Of a stretch of 64,000 nt of DNA, positions 1 through 12,026 are shown piece after piece (the stretch's first letter is position 1; each line of letters begins with the position of its first letter). The stretch comes from Myoxocephalus aenaeus (lineage: Eukaryota > Chordata > Actinopteri > Perciformes > Cottidae), in NCBI GenBank assembly GCA_038501785.1, contig JBAMJR010000073.1, positions 1,863,501-1,927,500 on the forward strand. Direction: 5' to 3'. The notes below the pieces were generated by a model. That model had not been told where the DNA came from, did not search any database, and was given only the letters and a program-made list of their open reading frames with translations. The translations under genes and the position numbers were made by a program.

Positions 1-256
1 ATCTTGTTTTTTCTTCTCTTCTCTTCTCCCATGGTTCTGTGAGAGATTCTTTTCAGAGGACGGGGTGAGAAAGAGAGACAGAAGGGTCCAGTACCTCTGT
101 TGGAGGTCTTGTTTAGCTGTGGTGGGGTGAATGGGGCAAGCCAGAGCTGCCTAGCTGGGGAGTAGCATAAATATACTGCTGTAAACATCGCCTGGCCTTG
201 TAATGCACTGAATAAACAGCAAGCCTAATTCAGCTCTGCTCAGAGTCCTCTCTCAT

Positions 257-257
<1 letters not shown>

Positions 258-327
<70 letters not shown>
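258..327. repeat. (CA)n microsatellite
   Basis: Uninterrupted CA dinucleotide run of about 35 units inside the ptch2 intron, followed by shorter CA-rich stretches to about 395. Confidence 0.98.
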
Positions 328-331
<4 letters not shown>

Positions 332-487
332 TGCACATATGTACAGGCATGTAAACACTTACGCTCGCTTTCTCACACACACATACACACACAGCTCCCC
401 AGGCCCTGACAACGAATGGAAAAGATTACAGTTTATATAAACAACAGAATTCCTAACAGTGAGACACTGTTGGAGGTCCCACCAACG

Positions 488-534
<47 letters not shown>
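488..534. repeat. (TTTC)n microsatellite
   Basis: Tetranucleotide TTTC repeat of about 11-12 units in the ptch2 intron. The open frames across it are repeat artefacts. Confidence 0.97.
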
Positions 535-1251
535 CACTCTTCTCTTGTTTTGTTTTTTTACACAATGTAAAGAAGTTGTTTGGTGATAGAAGAGGCAAGT
601 GAGCTGAAAAGTGGTGGCCAATGCAGTGCCATAAAAACAACGACGTGCTATTTGTGATTTCAGCGTCCGTGCTTTAACTCAATAAAACGTGCAGATTAAA
701 TGTCTGCGTGCGGTTAAAAGGCCGTCATGGTTTGAGAAGACAGCAAGAAATTGAAAATATCTCCCCGAAGTGTTTTGTCAAAAGTGGTTAGGAAGACATG
801 GGTTATGCTTCTGATTAAGGAAGAAAACAAAAGGACACCGCTTAAAGAAGAAAATATGTCAGAGAGAGTGGGGGGCTGACATGGCTGCGAACGGGTTGTG
901 AAATCACACCAGACATGCAAACCATGAACTTTTTCCTGGAAAGGGACCTTTGTCAAGAGAAGTAGTAGTAATAATTGTAGTAGTCCATTCAGAGAAGAGA
1001 AGCATGTTTCCAGAGCACCACACAGCTATTATCCATGTTGGCTTTTTTTCTTCCTTCATTCCAACAATATTTTTTTTTCTCCGTCTTTCTTATACCTCTT
1101 TAAGTCTGGCTGGTGGTTAGCATCTCACTGTCTCCCTCTTTCTGCTTTCTGTTAGTGTTTAAGTGGAGTCCTCTCTAATTTTCCTCGGGAAGCTCTTTCT
1201 TGTGGCCTGCCTCCACCCCTGGCCTCCTCAGAGCTCCACTGAAATGCACGC

Positions 1252-1295
1252 ACGCACACACACACACACACACACACACCAAAACACACACACAC
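1252..1295. repeat. (CA)n microsatellite, interrupted
   Basis: CA repeat broken by an AAAA interruption, inside the ptch2 intron. Confidence 0.95.
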
Positions 1296-1937
1296 TATGT
1301 GAGTGAAAAAGAGAGCGAGAGAAAGTCTTGTAGAAGCAGCAGTGAAGGCATCAAAGCATGTTTTAGTTGGACTGAGCGGGGAATCAGATTTGCCCTCCCT
1401 GCCTTTGATACACAAACACTGGGCTTTCCCTGACTTCTTACCCTGAGCTACTTCCCTTCCTCAAGTGCCAACTATGTGTGTGTTTGGAGTTGTGCACATG
1501 TTTGTGTGTTTGTGTCCGTATAAAACATCAGGCCACTGTGGTCTTGAGCATTTTTTTGTCACATTAAAGGAAAAATTGCATAAAATTAGGACAAACGCAA
1601 AATGTTGTCAACTTTGTGTAAAAGTGTCATGAGTTTGGCTGTCGCTCTAAATCCTGCGGAATTTAAGCCAAAATCCCTAAATGCAGGCAGTAGGCCAGAC
1701 GAGAAGGGCCAGGCAGATCGGTTCAGTGTAAACACAGAGGTGCTTTGGTCTAGCCTTACCTCAACTAAAATCCAACTGAGTTAACAATTAGCAGCTGCTA
1801 CCAGCGAACGAAAAACAAGATGCCACCAGCTAGTTTTAATTAGACGGCGGTTTCTTTGTTGTACTAAATGTGTCTTCTTTTGGTTCATGTTCAAACTAAC
1901 ATCTCTCTCTCTCTCTCTCTCTCTCTCCGTCCTTCAG

Positions 1938-3230
1938 GTATTTCTTTGCTGTGTTGGCCATCCTCACTGTATTGGGGATGCTGAATGGCTTGGTTCTCCT
2001 GCCAGTGATCCTGTCCATGATGGGCCCTCCAGCTGAGGTCACCCCGGTTGACAATGCCAGTCGCCTGCCGACGCCTTCCCCTGAACCCCAACTGCCCCCG
2101 CCGATGACCCACCACGGTTACTACACGGGCCACCACAACCCACGGTCGTCTCATCAACAGGCTTTTTCGGAGTCGTCTGACTCGGAGTATTACTCTGAGA
2201 TGACCACCACGTCAGGCATTGGGGAGGAGGATTATAAGTACTGTGACATAGCATCGCCCACCGGCGTTCCACCCTCAACATCTCACATACTGCTGGAAGC
2301 CAGCAAAAACCCCAGTTTCCCCAAGCTCACGGTACGCAGCATGACCACACAGATACGATGGAAACCCTTCCTGTTTCTTCAAACTCCTGTGTTTTTAAAG
2401 AAAGTAAATTGATGAAACTTTATTTGTTGCAGGTGGTGAAGCCGTTCAAAGAAAATTCAACAGGCACTGGCGGAAGAGTTGAACCGTTAAATGAATCTTC
2501 CCACACTGCGCAGTCGCCTCTCGGCTCCCAGGTTACGTGCTGGGATGGAAAAAGGCGGGAGCAGCAGCCCGGCCTCCAGAGGCTCCAGGCGCAACACTTA
2601 CCCAGCGAGAGACCTCACTTCCTTGGGAGGACTTATCAAAGCGGCCCCAGGCTGCAGAACGGCAGAGGGCCTCAGCCAAACAGGACTAAAGGGCCGAGCT
2701 ATAGCAATAGCAGCTCTGCACTGCCGACGCAACAAGTCTCCATGGGGGGACCTGTTACCATGGTAACTGCTACAGCCTCCGTGACGGTGGCTGTGCATCC
2801 GAGCTTGCCGGGGGCGGCGTACCAAGGCTACATGCATGAAGGTTTTGACACGGACACTGAGTCGGACTGTTTTGAGGCTGCTCAGAGGACTTGTGGTGAC
2901 AAAACAAACTTTCCTTCATGTAAGAGAGACTCTTTAGAGCTCCAGGACTTGGAAGCAGCACAGAGCCAGACAGAGCATCAGCTCGGCAAGACACAAGGTG
3001 AGTTTTGTGCCAGTCGATCTCAGGTTTACCGGACTTTTAATCTTCTCAATATGTGTATTGAGAGCTGACATTAAACCGGAGAACAAACCAAGAAATGCAT
3101 GCAGTGTCTCAGTTCGATTTCCAGTGCATTCATCTTTTGAAGGCCTGTTGAGCAATATGTGACCCTTCTGTATTTTCTCTGTTTTTCGGCTCTAGGTGGG
3201 TTGAGGATCCAGGCAGCCAAAGATTGCTAG
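1938..3230 (+). CDS. ptch2: Patched receptor, C-terminal exons (likely Ptch2), partial
   Basis: Patched is the 12-pass membrane receptor for Hedgehog ligands and represses Smoothened. Three exons are visible: 1938-2331, 2433-2997 and 3196-3230 (stop TAG 3228-3230), with consistent phases. The first begins with the last transmembrane helix (YFFAVLAILTVLG..GLVLLPV) followed by GPPAEV and PTPSPEP, as in vertebrate Patched. The cytoplasmic tail has the serine-rich SESSDSEYYSE block and, near the end, TATASVTVAVHP, both Patched-type. The start lies upstream of the window. The tail is long, as in PTCH1, and mammalian PTCH2 is shorter, so the paralogue is not certain. GPPAEV resembles PTCH2 GPPPEV, and the adjacent kif2c matches the mammalian PTCH2-KIF2C linkage, so ptch2 is favoured. 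Confidence 0.9.
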
Positions 3231-5395
3231 ACTCTCTCCCACGCCTGGTCTTCTCTCTTCGAGTCTCTGGCCGCTTCTCCAGAGCACCTTGACGGCTCAC
3301 GTGGAGTCACATCACGTCTTGAACTCTCAACTGAACACTTCACACAAAAAGGAGAGGATTTATTTCAAGGACATATTAAAGAAGAAGAAAAAGGACGTTT
3401 TCAGAATTATATAAATCTATGAGTATATATTTTAATACTAAAAAAGAAGGAAGCTATTTAAAAGAGTACTGTATAACTTGGGTATTCTCTTGTGTAAAAA
3501 TTCAGATGTAAAAGATTTTTTTTTTTGGTGGGGTGGTTGATATCCCCCCCCCACCCCCCCCCCCCCCCGCCCCCCTCCTACAGTGTATAGAATAAGGACT
3601 GTGCTATATGTAAAAAGTGTCCACAAAAAGTGAGACGTTATTAAGAAAGGCTATTGAACATATGTGGCCAGTGTTTTATTTCTATTTGTATTGTTATGAT
3701 CTCTTTTTTTTTTGCTGCTACATTTCAAAATAATTTTAAGTGATTTGCCTTAAAAATGCAGTACCCCCCTCCTCCCCCCTGTTCTAAGTCAGTATTTTTT
3801 TTTTTTACACAGTATTATACTGTGAGATATTCTGCATCTGACACACACTCTGTTGAATTTGAATTATAGATGTTCTCTGTCACAGTGTGAACTGTTAAAA
3901 AAAAAAAAAGAAGCAGAGAACTCCACAGCAGATTGTTTTCTTAACAGCAGTAACCGTCGTGCCTTCAATTTGTCCCCTTTTCCTTGTTATCACAGGAATC
4001 AGCACTCAGTATTATGTTCTCGCTTTGGTGTAAATATGTTTTGTCTCGTCCAGACACACAATGTTTGTCAAGAAGCAGTAGTAGACTGATGTTATCACCA
4101 TCATCCTGCCCATCTCTCTGAATATTGTGTGATCAGTTAGCCAGCATGCTGGCAGGGTCACGCCTAATTCATATTTCATGTTCAATCTTTCGTCCTCTGC
4201 AGTTTTCAACTACTTGAAGGAGCTGTGATAAGATTTAGTTTTTCTTCCGCAGTTTTTGTAAGCTCTACAGTGGGTGAAGCTCACATTGGTCACTTTGTGT
4301 TTGACAATTGTTCACCTTCTTGTGTTATTTTGAAAGGGAATTATGAAATCCAATGCAAAGGGAGTGATTTTATTTTATTGTTATTATTAAGTTCTCCAAT
4401 TTTCTTTGCTGGCTGCTTTGGGTTTGCGATGCGTTCATGTCGTTGCGACCCTGTGCATTTATTACATAATGTAAAATGGCTCAACCTTTATAATGCTCCA
4501 ACCTGCTCTCACTCACTTTCTAATTTCTCACTCTTGCTAATACAAACCTCAGATATGGCACAGTACATTGTCTTTCATTCTTAGGATTTTCATGTTCTTT
4601 GCTTTACAAAGTCTTTTCGTTGATGTTGTCGTTGTTCGGTATTGGTCTCATCACTGCCAGGTTAAATTGCAGGGAACTATTTTATTTTAAGTGGCAGCTT
4701 TGGTTTCTTTTGTACATAAGAAAGACAAGTTAAGGAGCTACTGTGCAGTTGTGAATAGTTACGCAGATTGAGCAAAGCACCATTTTCAGTTTGATCAGAC
4801 CGTAGACCGACCGCCAGCAGGTGTTGTCAGACAGTGATGAGGAGTTTAAAAGGGAGGGGGGTTGAAGGGGGAGCTCCTGCATTGGTTTGTAGTTTATTTC
4901 AAAAGAAAAATTGTTAATGTCATGCCATATAAATTATTTATATTAAAATTTATTTTTGTAGTTTGTACAGATGTTAGTATCTAGACTGAAGTTCTATTTT
5001 TAAAGAGTGAATATATATTATATATAAATATATCTATTTGTTGCCGAGTTTGTTTTTGTTTTGATGTTTTATTTTTGTTTGCATTTTGGGATGGAGGGAG
5101 GGGTTGACAACACTTTAGAGCAGGGGCCTTTTTTTTTTTTTTTTTGGGTGGAGTAAAGGGGGCAGTTGGAGGACCATGAAGGAGAAGGTGTGTAGGATTG
5201 TGTCACTGTTACACCTTGTTTTTTTAGTTTCCTCTTGGCCCTTCCTTCTTCATTGTCATATTTAAAAAAAAATGTTCTTGTCCATGTCTAAAACACTGTG
5301 ACTTCTGAAAACTATGCTCAAGAAAACCCTCGTGTGACCGTTATGTTCCCTCACCTGCTATAGAAATTTAACTAACAAAATAAATTGAATGAAAA
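3231..5395 (+). other. ptch2: ptch2 3' untranslated region
   Basis: Non-coding sequence after the Patched stop, running to an AATAAA at 5379-5384. It includes T-, C- and A-homopolymer tracts (3518-3575, 3780-3810, 3896-3909, 5130-5145). An AU-rich block at about 4915-5040 with several ATTTA/TTTATTT-like motifs could affect mRNA stability. No intron was needed to explain it. Confidence 0.7.
5379..5384 (+). terminator. ptch2: Polyadenylation signal AATAAA of ptch2
   Basis: Canonical AATAAA about 2.15 kb after the stop codon, followed by an A-rich run and then T/GT-rich sequence (5410-5450) typical of a cleavage/polyadenylation region. Confidence 0.65.
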
Positions 5396-7917
5396 AAAAG
5401 TGCTTCTGTGGTCTTTGCCAGTCTTTTCGAGTGTGTGTGTGTTTGTGTTTATCTGTGACCCTGTCCTTATCACAAATGCAGAGGAGCAAACTTACACAGT
5501 GTTTGCTGGTTAAATATACTGGTTAAATAGACCTCTCTTATCGAGGTCCGTTGTTAGGGTGGAAAACAAAAGGTTTGATTTCAGTATGTCAATTATTGAA
5601 ACCCGGTAGTATCAACGCATTTAATACAAATTTAGTTTTAGGCCTAAATCTGATTGAAACTATGAAATCAGCTAGATGCTCAAGACTCTTATTAAGATCT
5701 CTCAGCCTCATTAATCATGGATAAACTATTCCCATCCAAGAGAGGTTATACAGGACTGTCACAAAGCATGCGCGTCAAGATCGATTAGACATTGGACAAT
5801 CAATTTACACTGATAAATGCTGTTGATGCTACTTGAAATTAAACACACAATGGGGAATGAGTTACATACAACAAAATTTCAAGTGTTGGTAATCCAGTTC
5901 ACAATAATCATCTGCGTTTCTGTTGACTATACTTTACTGAAATCAACATTGATTGCATGAATCCCCTGATGCATCAGTTTTATAATCTTGAACTGTAACT
6001 CATTTAAGTCATATGCAACTTATTATCTGGTCAAGTTGGTGTGCAATGCCTGGTTCATTTTTCTGCACATCAGCTATAACTGAAACTGAACTCATGAGAT
6101 GCTAATGATATCCAAGTGTATTTCCTCTGACTTCCAGCTCTCATGCGAGCCGTTTCAGCTCCCTCTGCCTGAACTCAAACATTTGATCCACACATAATCC
6201 CAAATCCTTTATTAATTACAGGTGTGATCAAATGTCTGATTTCCCCAATTTCTGATTAGCACCAAGGCACACAAGATGTCCACGTCCGTTGCCCATCCAT
6301 CTTTCCTCCAGAGCGACACCTCTTTGACAACGGACATGGAGGTTTTTTCACGGTCCTCAGAGGATGATCCGTGGGATTACGTTCACGTTTCGTCGAGTGC
6401 TACAATCACGTTTTCCTTGACCAACACTGGCCCATGACAAGTTATCATGATTTCTACGAGAAAGGACAATGCTGCTGACATCACACGGGCAGCAACCTCC
6501 GGTTCTGAAAAGTGAGGCCGTGGGGGGAAGTGCCTTAAAGTGCCTTACTGTGGTAGTGGGCATGGTCTGTGCTCCGCTGCAGGGGAGAGATGTGTGGGGG
6601 TGGTTCAGGGGAGCAGTGCCAGGGTGCGTTTAATTGGCACAGCTGTAACTAGTTTCTAATTAGCCTTTGTCCTGTTAAGCAGGAGCAGGCTGGAGCTCTG
6701 GAAGCTGACACGGGCAGGCAAGGACAGGAGATGTGCTGTTTTAGTGAATGCTGGACTGTGTGCGCTTGCAGGAGCCGGGCAGCATACAGGAAAACGCTCA
6801 ACATTTTGTAATGTTGTTGTTTACGCAACAAAATGAAGTACATTTGTGTGCACATTACCTGTTTAAGGCTGTGTTTGTGCTGAGAGGAGGACCTTGCGAG
6901 TAGCAGAGAGACGGCTACACTTGCATTCTCTCTATTGGCCAACAGGAGGCGGCGACTCTGGTTGTATAGAAGTCTTTGAGAAAATGACCCATCTCACTTA
7001 ATTTATTCCCTCAGTAAACGTTGTGAACATGAGTTAATGGTCTCAGTCTCGAGTTTCAAGTCTTCTTCAATGCAGCATGATGTTCATTCAAGTTATGGTC
7101 CCGTGTACAGTAAAATAGACAACAAAGCAGGGTATACCACGTCGTTGTCCCTTTGTCTGTGTTTTCGTCTAACCACTATAACTCTTTAGCGGTGGGTTTT
7201 TAGTTCACGAACGTTAATTCATTCAACATTTTGGTCGCATGTAAATGTATTTTTCAGCCTTCGGTTGCACGTAGCTCCACCCCCTCTTGTCACTTCTGAT
7301 TGCCAAAAACTAAGATGACAACAGCCAAAAAGCTGAACTCAAGGCTACAAAACTTAGATCCACTGTTATATACGATCAATGCGATCACTGCAACATCAAA
7401 TGATTGCTGGAGTGGCTTTAATTGTGCCTGTTTTATGTTACGTGCAGTCAGGGAGTATTGTACTACCCCAAGAGGCAGTAATCTGGCTTTTGTGTGTAAT
7501 ATGAAAACATTGTTTTCTGAGTATTGCCAAAGACATACAATGATAATAATTGAGATTTAACACAATTCAATATATAAGTTATTGCAGAATATAATTGGAT
7601 TGGTTTTAATTTGTGTTTTCTTATTTCGTTATGCCTGAGGTGTGTGTTTCTTATATTGTACTCAGGTTAGGGAATAATCCTACAAAATATGTTACCTTAC
7701 CTTTTTTTACGAAGAGATTTCTTATTGAATTAATAATTGTAGACGTTTGGAAATATGTTTTCTCTATGCAGACTTTAAAATGTCTTCACTTCATGAACAA
7801 TGAATTAACACTGAGAACCACTGAACTGGAGCGTTGAACCACCTGGAAAGTGTCTGGGATCACTGACTTCCTGGATCATTGTTGTGACTCGTCTGTCTAA
7901 ATCGCCGCCATTGTGAA

Positions 7918-8070
7918 GGCACACACACACACACACACACACATCACTTTTGCTTATGTGCACTACACATTCTCTAAAACTCAAACACAAAACAACTACA
8001 TCACACGCATACACACATATACACCTCCTTGCCTCCTCATAGACAAATACACACACACACACACACACAT
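7918..8070. repeat. Two short (CA)n tracts
   Basis: CA runs at about 7919-7942 and 8047-8069 separated by CA-rich sequence. Confidence 0.9.
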
Positions 8071-8263
8071 AACGCACATACACACAGGCCACCTGTGTAG
8101 ATGAAAGGTAGATGCTGTAAATTCCTTCGCTTCTCTCACAACAGCTCCTCGGTTGTCAGCCCAAGCAGAGCAGCCCACGTCTGAATCTGATACCTCAGTC
8201 TTTTGAAGTTACTGTCATGCACGTCCACCTCAAAAAAATACCTCATACACGCTCACACGCTCA

Positions 8264-8264
<1 letters not shown>

Positions 8265-8335
<71 letters not shown>
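8265..8335. repeat. (CA)n microsatellite
   Basis: Pure AC/CA run of about 35 units. Confidence 0.98.
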
Positions 8336-8336
<1 letters not shown>

Positions 8337-8574
8337 GCTCACAGTAGAATACTGTGCTAAGTAGTATAACACAATCTACACTTAAAATCCCATTTATTTT
8401 GTATGTAATCTTACATCCACCTCAGAGTAGTAAACACTACTGGCCAGATTGGTTTGGTTTTAAAGTTGTAGGTTAATGAGAACAAATTTGCCCCCTGAGT
8501 GATGTCATCCTGTGAGCACATGTTGTATTTAATGTCACAGCTCAGTGACAAGAAAATGAAAACCTGCTGTCCAG

Positions 8575-8625
8575 TTATGGGTCAGAGGAGGGCTGGAGCC
8601 TATCCCAGCATGGATTTGCTGGAAT
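8575..8625. repeat. Fragment of an interspersed fish repeat
   Basis: Contains GGGCTGGAGCCTATCCCAGC, a string I recognise as recurring in many fish genomes as part of an interspersed repeat. Only this short core is recognisable, so the family is not assigned. Confidence 0.4.
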
Positions 8626-8875
8626 AATTTTCATTTAAGAAACCCAGGAGAGCACGGAGAGAAAAATGCAACATTCACCCAAAAAGTCAGCCTTAGTATG
8701 GTGTGTCTTGCTAATCACTAAGCCACTGTACCACAGCTTTATAATCAAAATACTTATTCTGTTTCATGTGGTTTCTAATACTAAAACATTTAAATCTGAG
8801 TGTACACTGAGGCAAGACATAAAAATTGGAAAGCTCCCGCTATTTTTCTTCAAAATGCCAAAGAAATACATTGTA

Positions 8876-8942
8876 ACACACACGCACGCATGCACACATG
8901 CACACATGCACGCACGAGCACACATGCACGCACGAGCACACA
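8876..8942. repeat. Degenerate CA/GCACA-type repeat
   Basis: Imperfect tandem units mixing CACG, CATG and CACA, with repeated CATGCACGCACGAGCACA blocks. Confidence 0.85.
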
Positions 8943-9412
8943 CTACTTCCCTCAGGCATTAGGCACTGTACAGCGGTATATCAGATAAGAAAGGAGAGAT
9001 AACTTTGCAGTTTTATGGGGTTGACCTAAACTTTTCTTTATCTTTGGGTTCGGAGGAGAGGATTCCGTTTATTTGTTCGGCGAGGGACAACAGGATAGTG
9101 TAATGATTATGAGGAGACCCTCCTTTAATCGCAAATTCTGACGTCGACCTTACCAGCTCCTGGGGGGTTGTTCTAAATGTCTCACTCTGATCTCTGACCT
9201 CTGTGTAAAAGGGAAACTATAAATTAAGTTGCACATTAATTAGACAATCAATTAGATAATTTCTGTGGGCAAGTTGAATTTATTGTCCCCCTGTTTAGAT
9301 AGTGTGTAACAGAGTATGTAGTGCATGAAAGACCTCCTGCTGTCACATGGATTCTGAGTGTTTGTGTTGTTATTTCATGAATGTGGTGTCATGTGGTGTC
9401 TCAAGATTAATT

Positions 9413-9415
<3 letters not shown>

Positions 9416-9502
<87 letters not shown>
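9416..9502. repeat. (TG)n followed by (AG)n
   Basis: TG run of about 36 units (9416-9488) that passes directly into an AG run (9489-9502). Confidence 0.97.
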
Positions 9503-10001
9503 TGTGAATCAGTTTGGATCACATCGAATTGTTCAAGGTTTTTCAAAAATTGAAAGTAGAGGAATTAATGTAGAGAAAGCGACACTAATGGGACATAGTC
9601 TATCCACAGTATAGTATGCTTCACAGATTCACAGACAACTTTACTGTACATCTCCTACATGTGTGCTTCTACTCAGTAATGCGAGAGCAGTGGATGTAAC
9701 TGTGGTTTATGGAGCTCCCGCCCGCCTGTGTGCGAGTGCAGTGCGTGGGCCCAGATAGCAGCTGATAGTCCAGTTAACACAATCTCCCAGTGCCAACTCC
9801 TGACCTGTGTGTGAAGGTGAGATCAATGGAAGGAAGGAAAACACAATGAAGGAACAAAAGACTGAACTCGTGATCTGGTGATGCTGGTGTTAGTGTGTAT
9901 GTATATGTGTGTGTGAGTGTGTGTGCACTACCTGGGTGGCCCGAGGATGAGCGACCCATTGTTGCTGGAATTCAATAGCGCTGATTAGTTAAGAAAAGTG
10001 C

Positions 10002-10004
<3 letters not shown>

Positions 10005-10046
<42 letters not shown>

Positions 10047-10060
10047 TGTGTGTGTGTGTG
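10005..10060. repeat. (TG)n microsatellite
   Basis: TG run of about 28 units with a CGCG interruption near 10043. Confidence 0.95.
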
Positions 10061-10611
10061 CAAAAACATGCACTGGCATGCGTGTCTGTGTGAAGCAGGG
10101 GGTGGTGTATGTGTTTGTACTTTTGCACTAAGCGCAGCAGAGAAGAATGGAGGAATTAGCTGTAAAGCCAGTGAGAAAGCAGACTTCAGGGTGACATACC
10201 ACACAAATCCAGGGAACAGGGATTGTTTCTCTCCTCATCCAGAGCAATGCTTTAATTCAATAGAATAACTCTTTCACAGTGATACATATTTAAAAAAAAA
10301 ATACATTTATGAGTGTGTTTGAGAAGCAACACTGCGAATGAACTGGGATATGTCTGCTGACGAGTTCTTGAAGGATTTGAAGATTAAAGGCACAATAATC
10401 CCAAAATTGGTCCCTAGTTTGAAACTCAACCCATTTCTGGAATTTGAATCATCTTTCAAACCCATCAAATGACCCCATTGCCAAGTTTCTTGGCACTTGA
10501 ATTATTTTCCCTCCTCACTTTGAAAGAGAATGTCTTCACTTCCTCAAAATGAAACGATTAAAGGCAAGGTAGGTTTTATATAGAACATTTATTATAGTAT
10601 ATTATACATTA

Positions 10612-10920
10612 TACTTCTACTCGAGTACATTTACGAGCTAACGGTTGTACTTTTTTATCTCCACTATTTATTTACCGATTCTTATCAAGAATACTAAATA
10701 TAATCAACAAAGAAATTGTGACGTATTATTATAGATTACTCTAAGACTGTATTGATCACAATATTAAAGCAATGTACATATGAATGCATCAACAATTATA
10801 ATACAACTTACTTAAGTAACATTTAGAATGCTGGACTTTTACTTGGAGCGGATCATTTCTGCCCTGCGATATTAGTACTTTTATTTCAGTAAATGATCAG
10901 AGTCGTCCTTCCACCACTGG
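10612..10920. mobile_element. Degenerate hAT-like MITE, copy A
   Basis: Reads CTACTCGAGTACATTTAC near its left end and TTTTATTTCAGTAAATGATC then TTCCACCACTGG at its right end. Teleost non-autonomous hAT-like elements carry the CAGTGGTGGAA terminus and internal AAGTACATTTACTCAAGTA motif (family knowledge). A second copy with the same architecture lies at 26104-26528. No transposase is present, the left end is degraded and no target-site duplication was found. Confidence 0.6.
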
Positions 10921-11111
10921 CCAGTTCTCTAAAATGGAAATTACCTTTGAGAGTTGAGCTTCTCTGCTGCTGCCTGTATTTATATGTGTTTCTGCACCAG
11001 ATTGCAGCTCCGACTGAGTTCTTCTAATCATCTCTCGCAGAAACAGGAAGAACGAGATCAATATTTATTGCAAACGCTCTTCAACATAACAAATATGTTT
11101 GCGATCTATGC

Positions 11112-11113
<2 letters not shown>

Positions 11114-11203
<90 letters not shown>
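11114..11203. repeat. (TG)n microsatellite
   Basis: Pure TG run of about 45 units. Confidence 0.98.
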
Positions 11204-11205
<2 letters not shown>

Positions 11206-11689
11206 TTATACCTTGGCCGTGACCGGGCCTATTGAGGGGTGGCAGGAGGAGGAGGTGGAGGAATACAAAGTTCCAGGCAATCACGCAGACGGGCGGGAGG
11301 GCCCTTATAGTGTAAACATGTTTTAAATAAACAGGAACCAGCGTAATGCCCTTTTAATTGATTCATTCTGTGCTTAGCTGTTTACAGAAGGGCCTAAATA
11401 TGAGCCTCGTAAGGCAGAGGCCTTGTGTTTATAAGTGGTTTGTTTAGTTCAAACAATAACAGTTTGAACACCAGACGTAGTTGTGGACACATTGTGTTGC
11501 GTTGTGCTGTGGCGCTCTGTGGCATTGCATTTTTTGTGGTGTTTTTCATGTTCTCCCTCTTTCTCCCCATCACTCTCTTTGTGCGTGTTTCCATTTGAGA
11601 ACTCCATTTTAGGGGAGAATAAAGGAGCTAAAGCAGCTCTCTACAGTACCCCACTGTCTCCTCTTTACAATTTGCAGGCCAGCCAGGGT

Positions 11690-11740
11690 ATGTTGGTGTG
11701 TGCGTGTGTGTGCGTGCGTGCGTGCGTGTGTGTGTGTGCG
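11690..11740. repeat. Imperfect (TG)n/(TGCG)n tract
   Basis: Alternating TGTG and CGTG units. Confidence 0.85.
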
Positions 11741-11984
11741 ACTGAAGTTTAAATTGTAGCCACAGTGTAATGATATGGTGGCATGGCATTGAGGGGTTCT
11801 CCAAAGGGAGGGCTGGGGTTGGTAATTAAACATATGCAGACACAGACACATACAGAGGGTGAGACACACACACACAGTCAGAGGCAAAGAAAGAGAGCAA
11901 AGCTAAACACATCCAAGTGGGGTAGTAAAAGCTAATGAAGGCTCAGCGCTAGGCTGGCACAGACAGCTATTTCATGTGGTGAAG

Positions 11985-12026
11985 AGGAGAGGAGGAGGAG
12001 GAGGAGGAGGAGGAGGAGGAGGAGGA
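11985..12026. repeat. (GGA)n microsatellite
   Basis: Trinucleotide GGA/GAG run of about 13 units. It reads as poly-Leu on the opposite strand, with no gene context. Confidence 0.95.

Larger units (their letters stand above)
1..1937 (+). other. ptch2: Intron of the patched gene
   Basis: No coding exon is visible here. The stretch ends in a CT-rich tract (1901-1927) and an AG acceptor at 1936-1937 that leads into the Patched TM12 exon, so it is read as intron. It holds several microsatellites, listed separately. The exon upstream of this intron must lie outside the window. Confidence 0.7.

Noticed and set aside
1152..1415. Open frames through (CA)n/(TG)n tracts (for example 255-440, 9347-9614, 62818-63117)
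   Set aside because: Repeated Cys-Val or Thr-His codons from dinucleotide repeats, without coding context.
2039..2837. Antisense frames over the ptch2 exons
   Set aside because: Shadows of the GC-rich sense coding exons.
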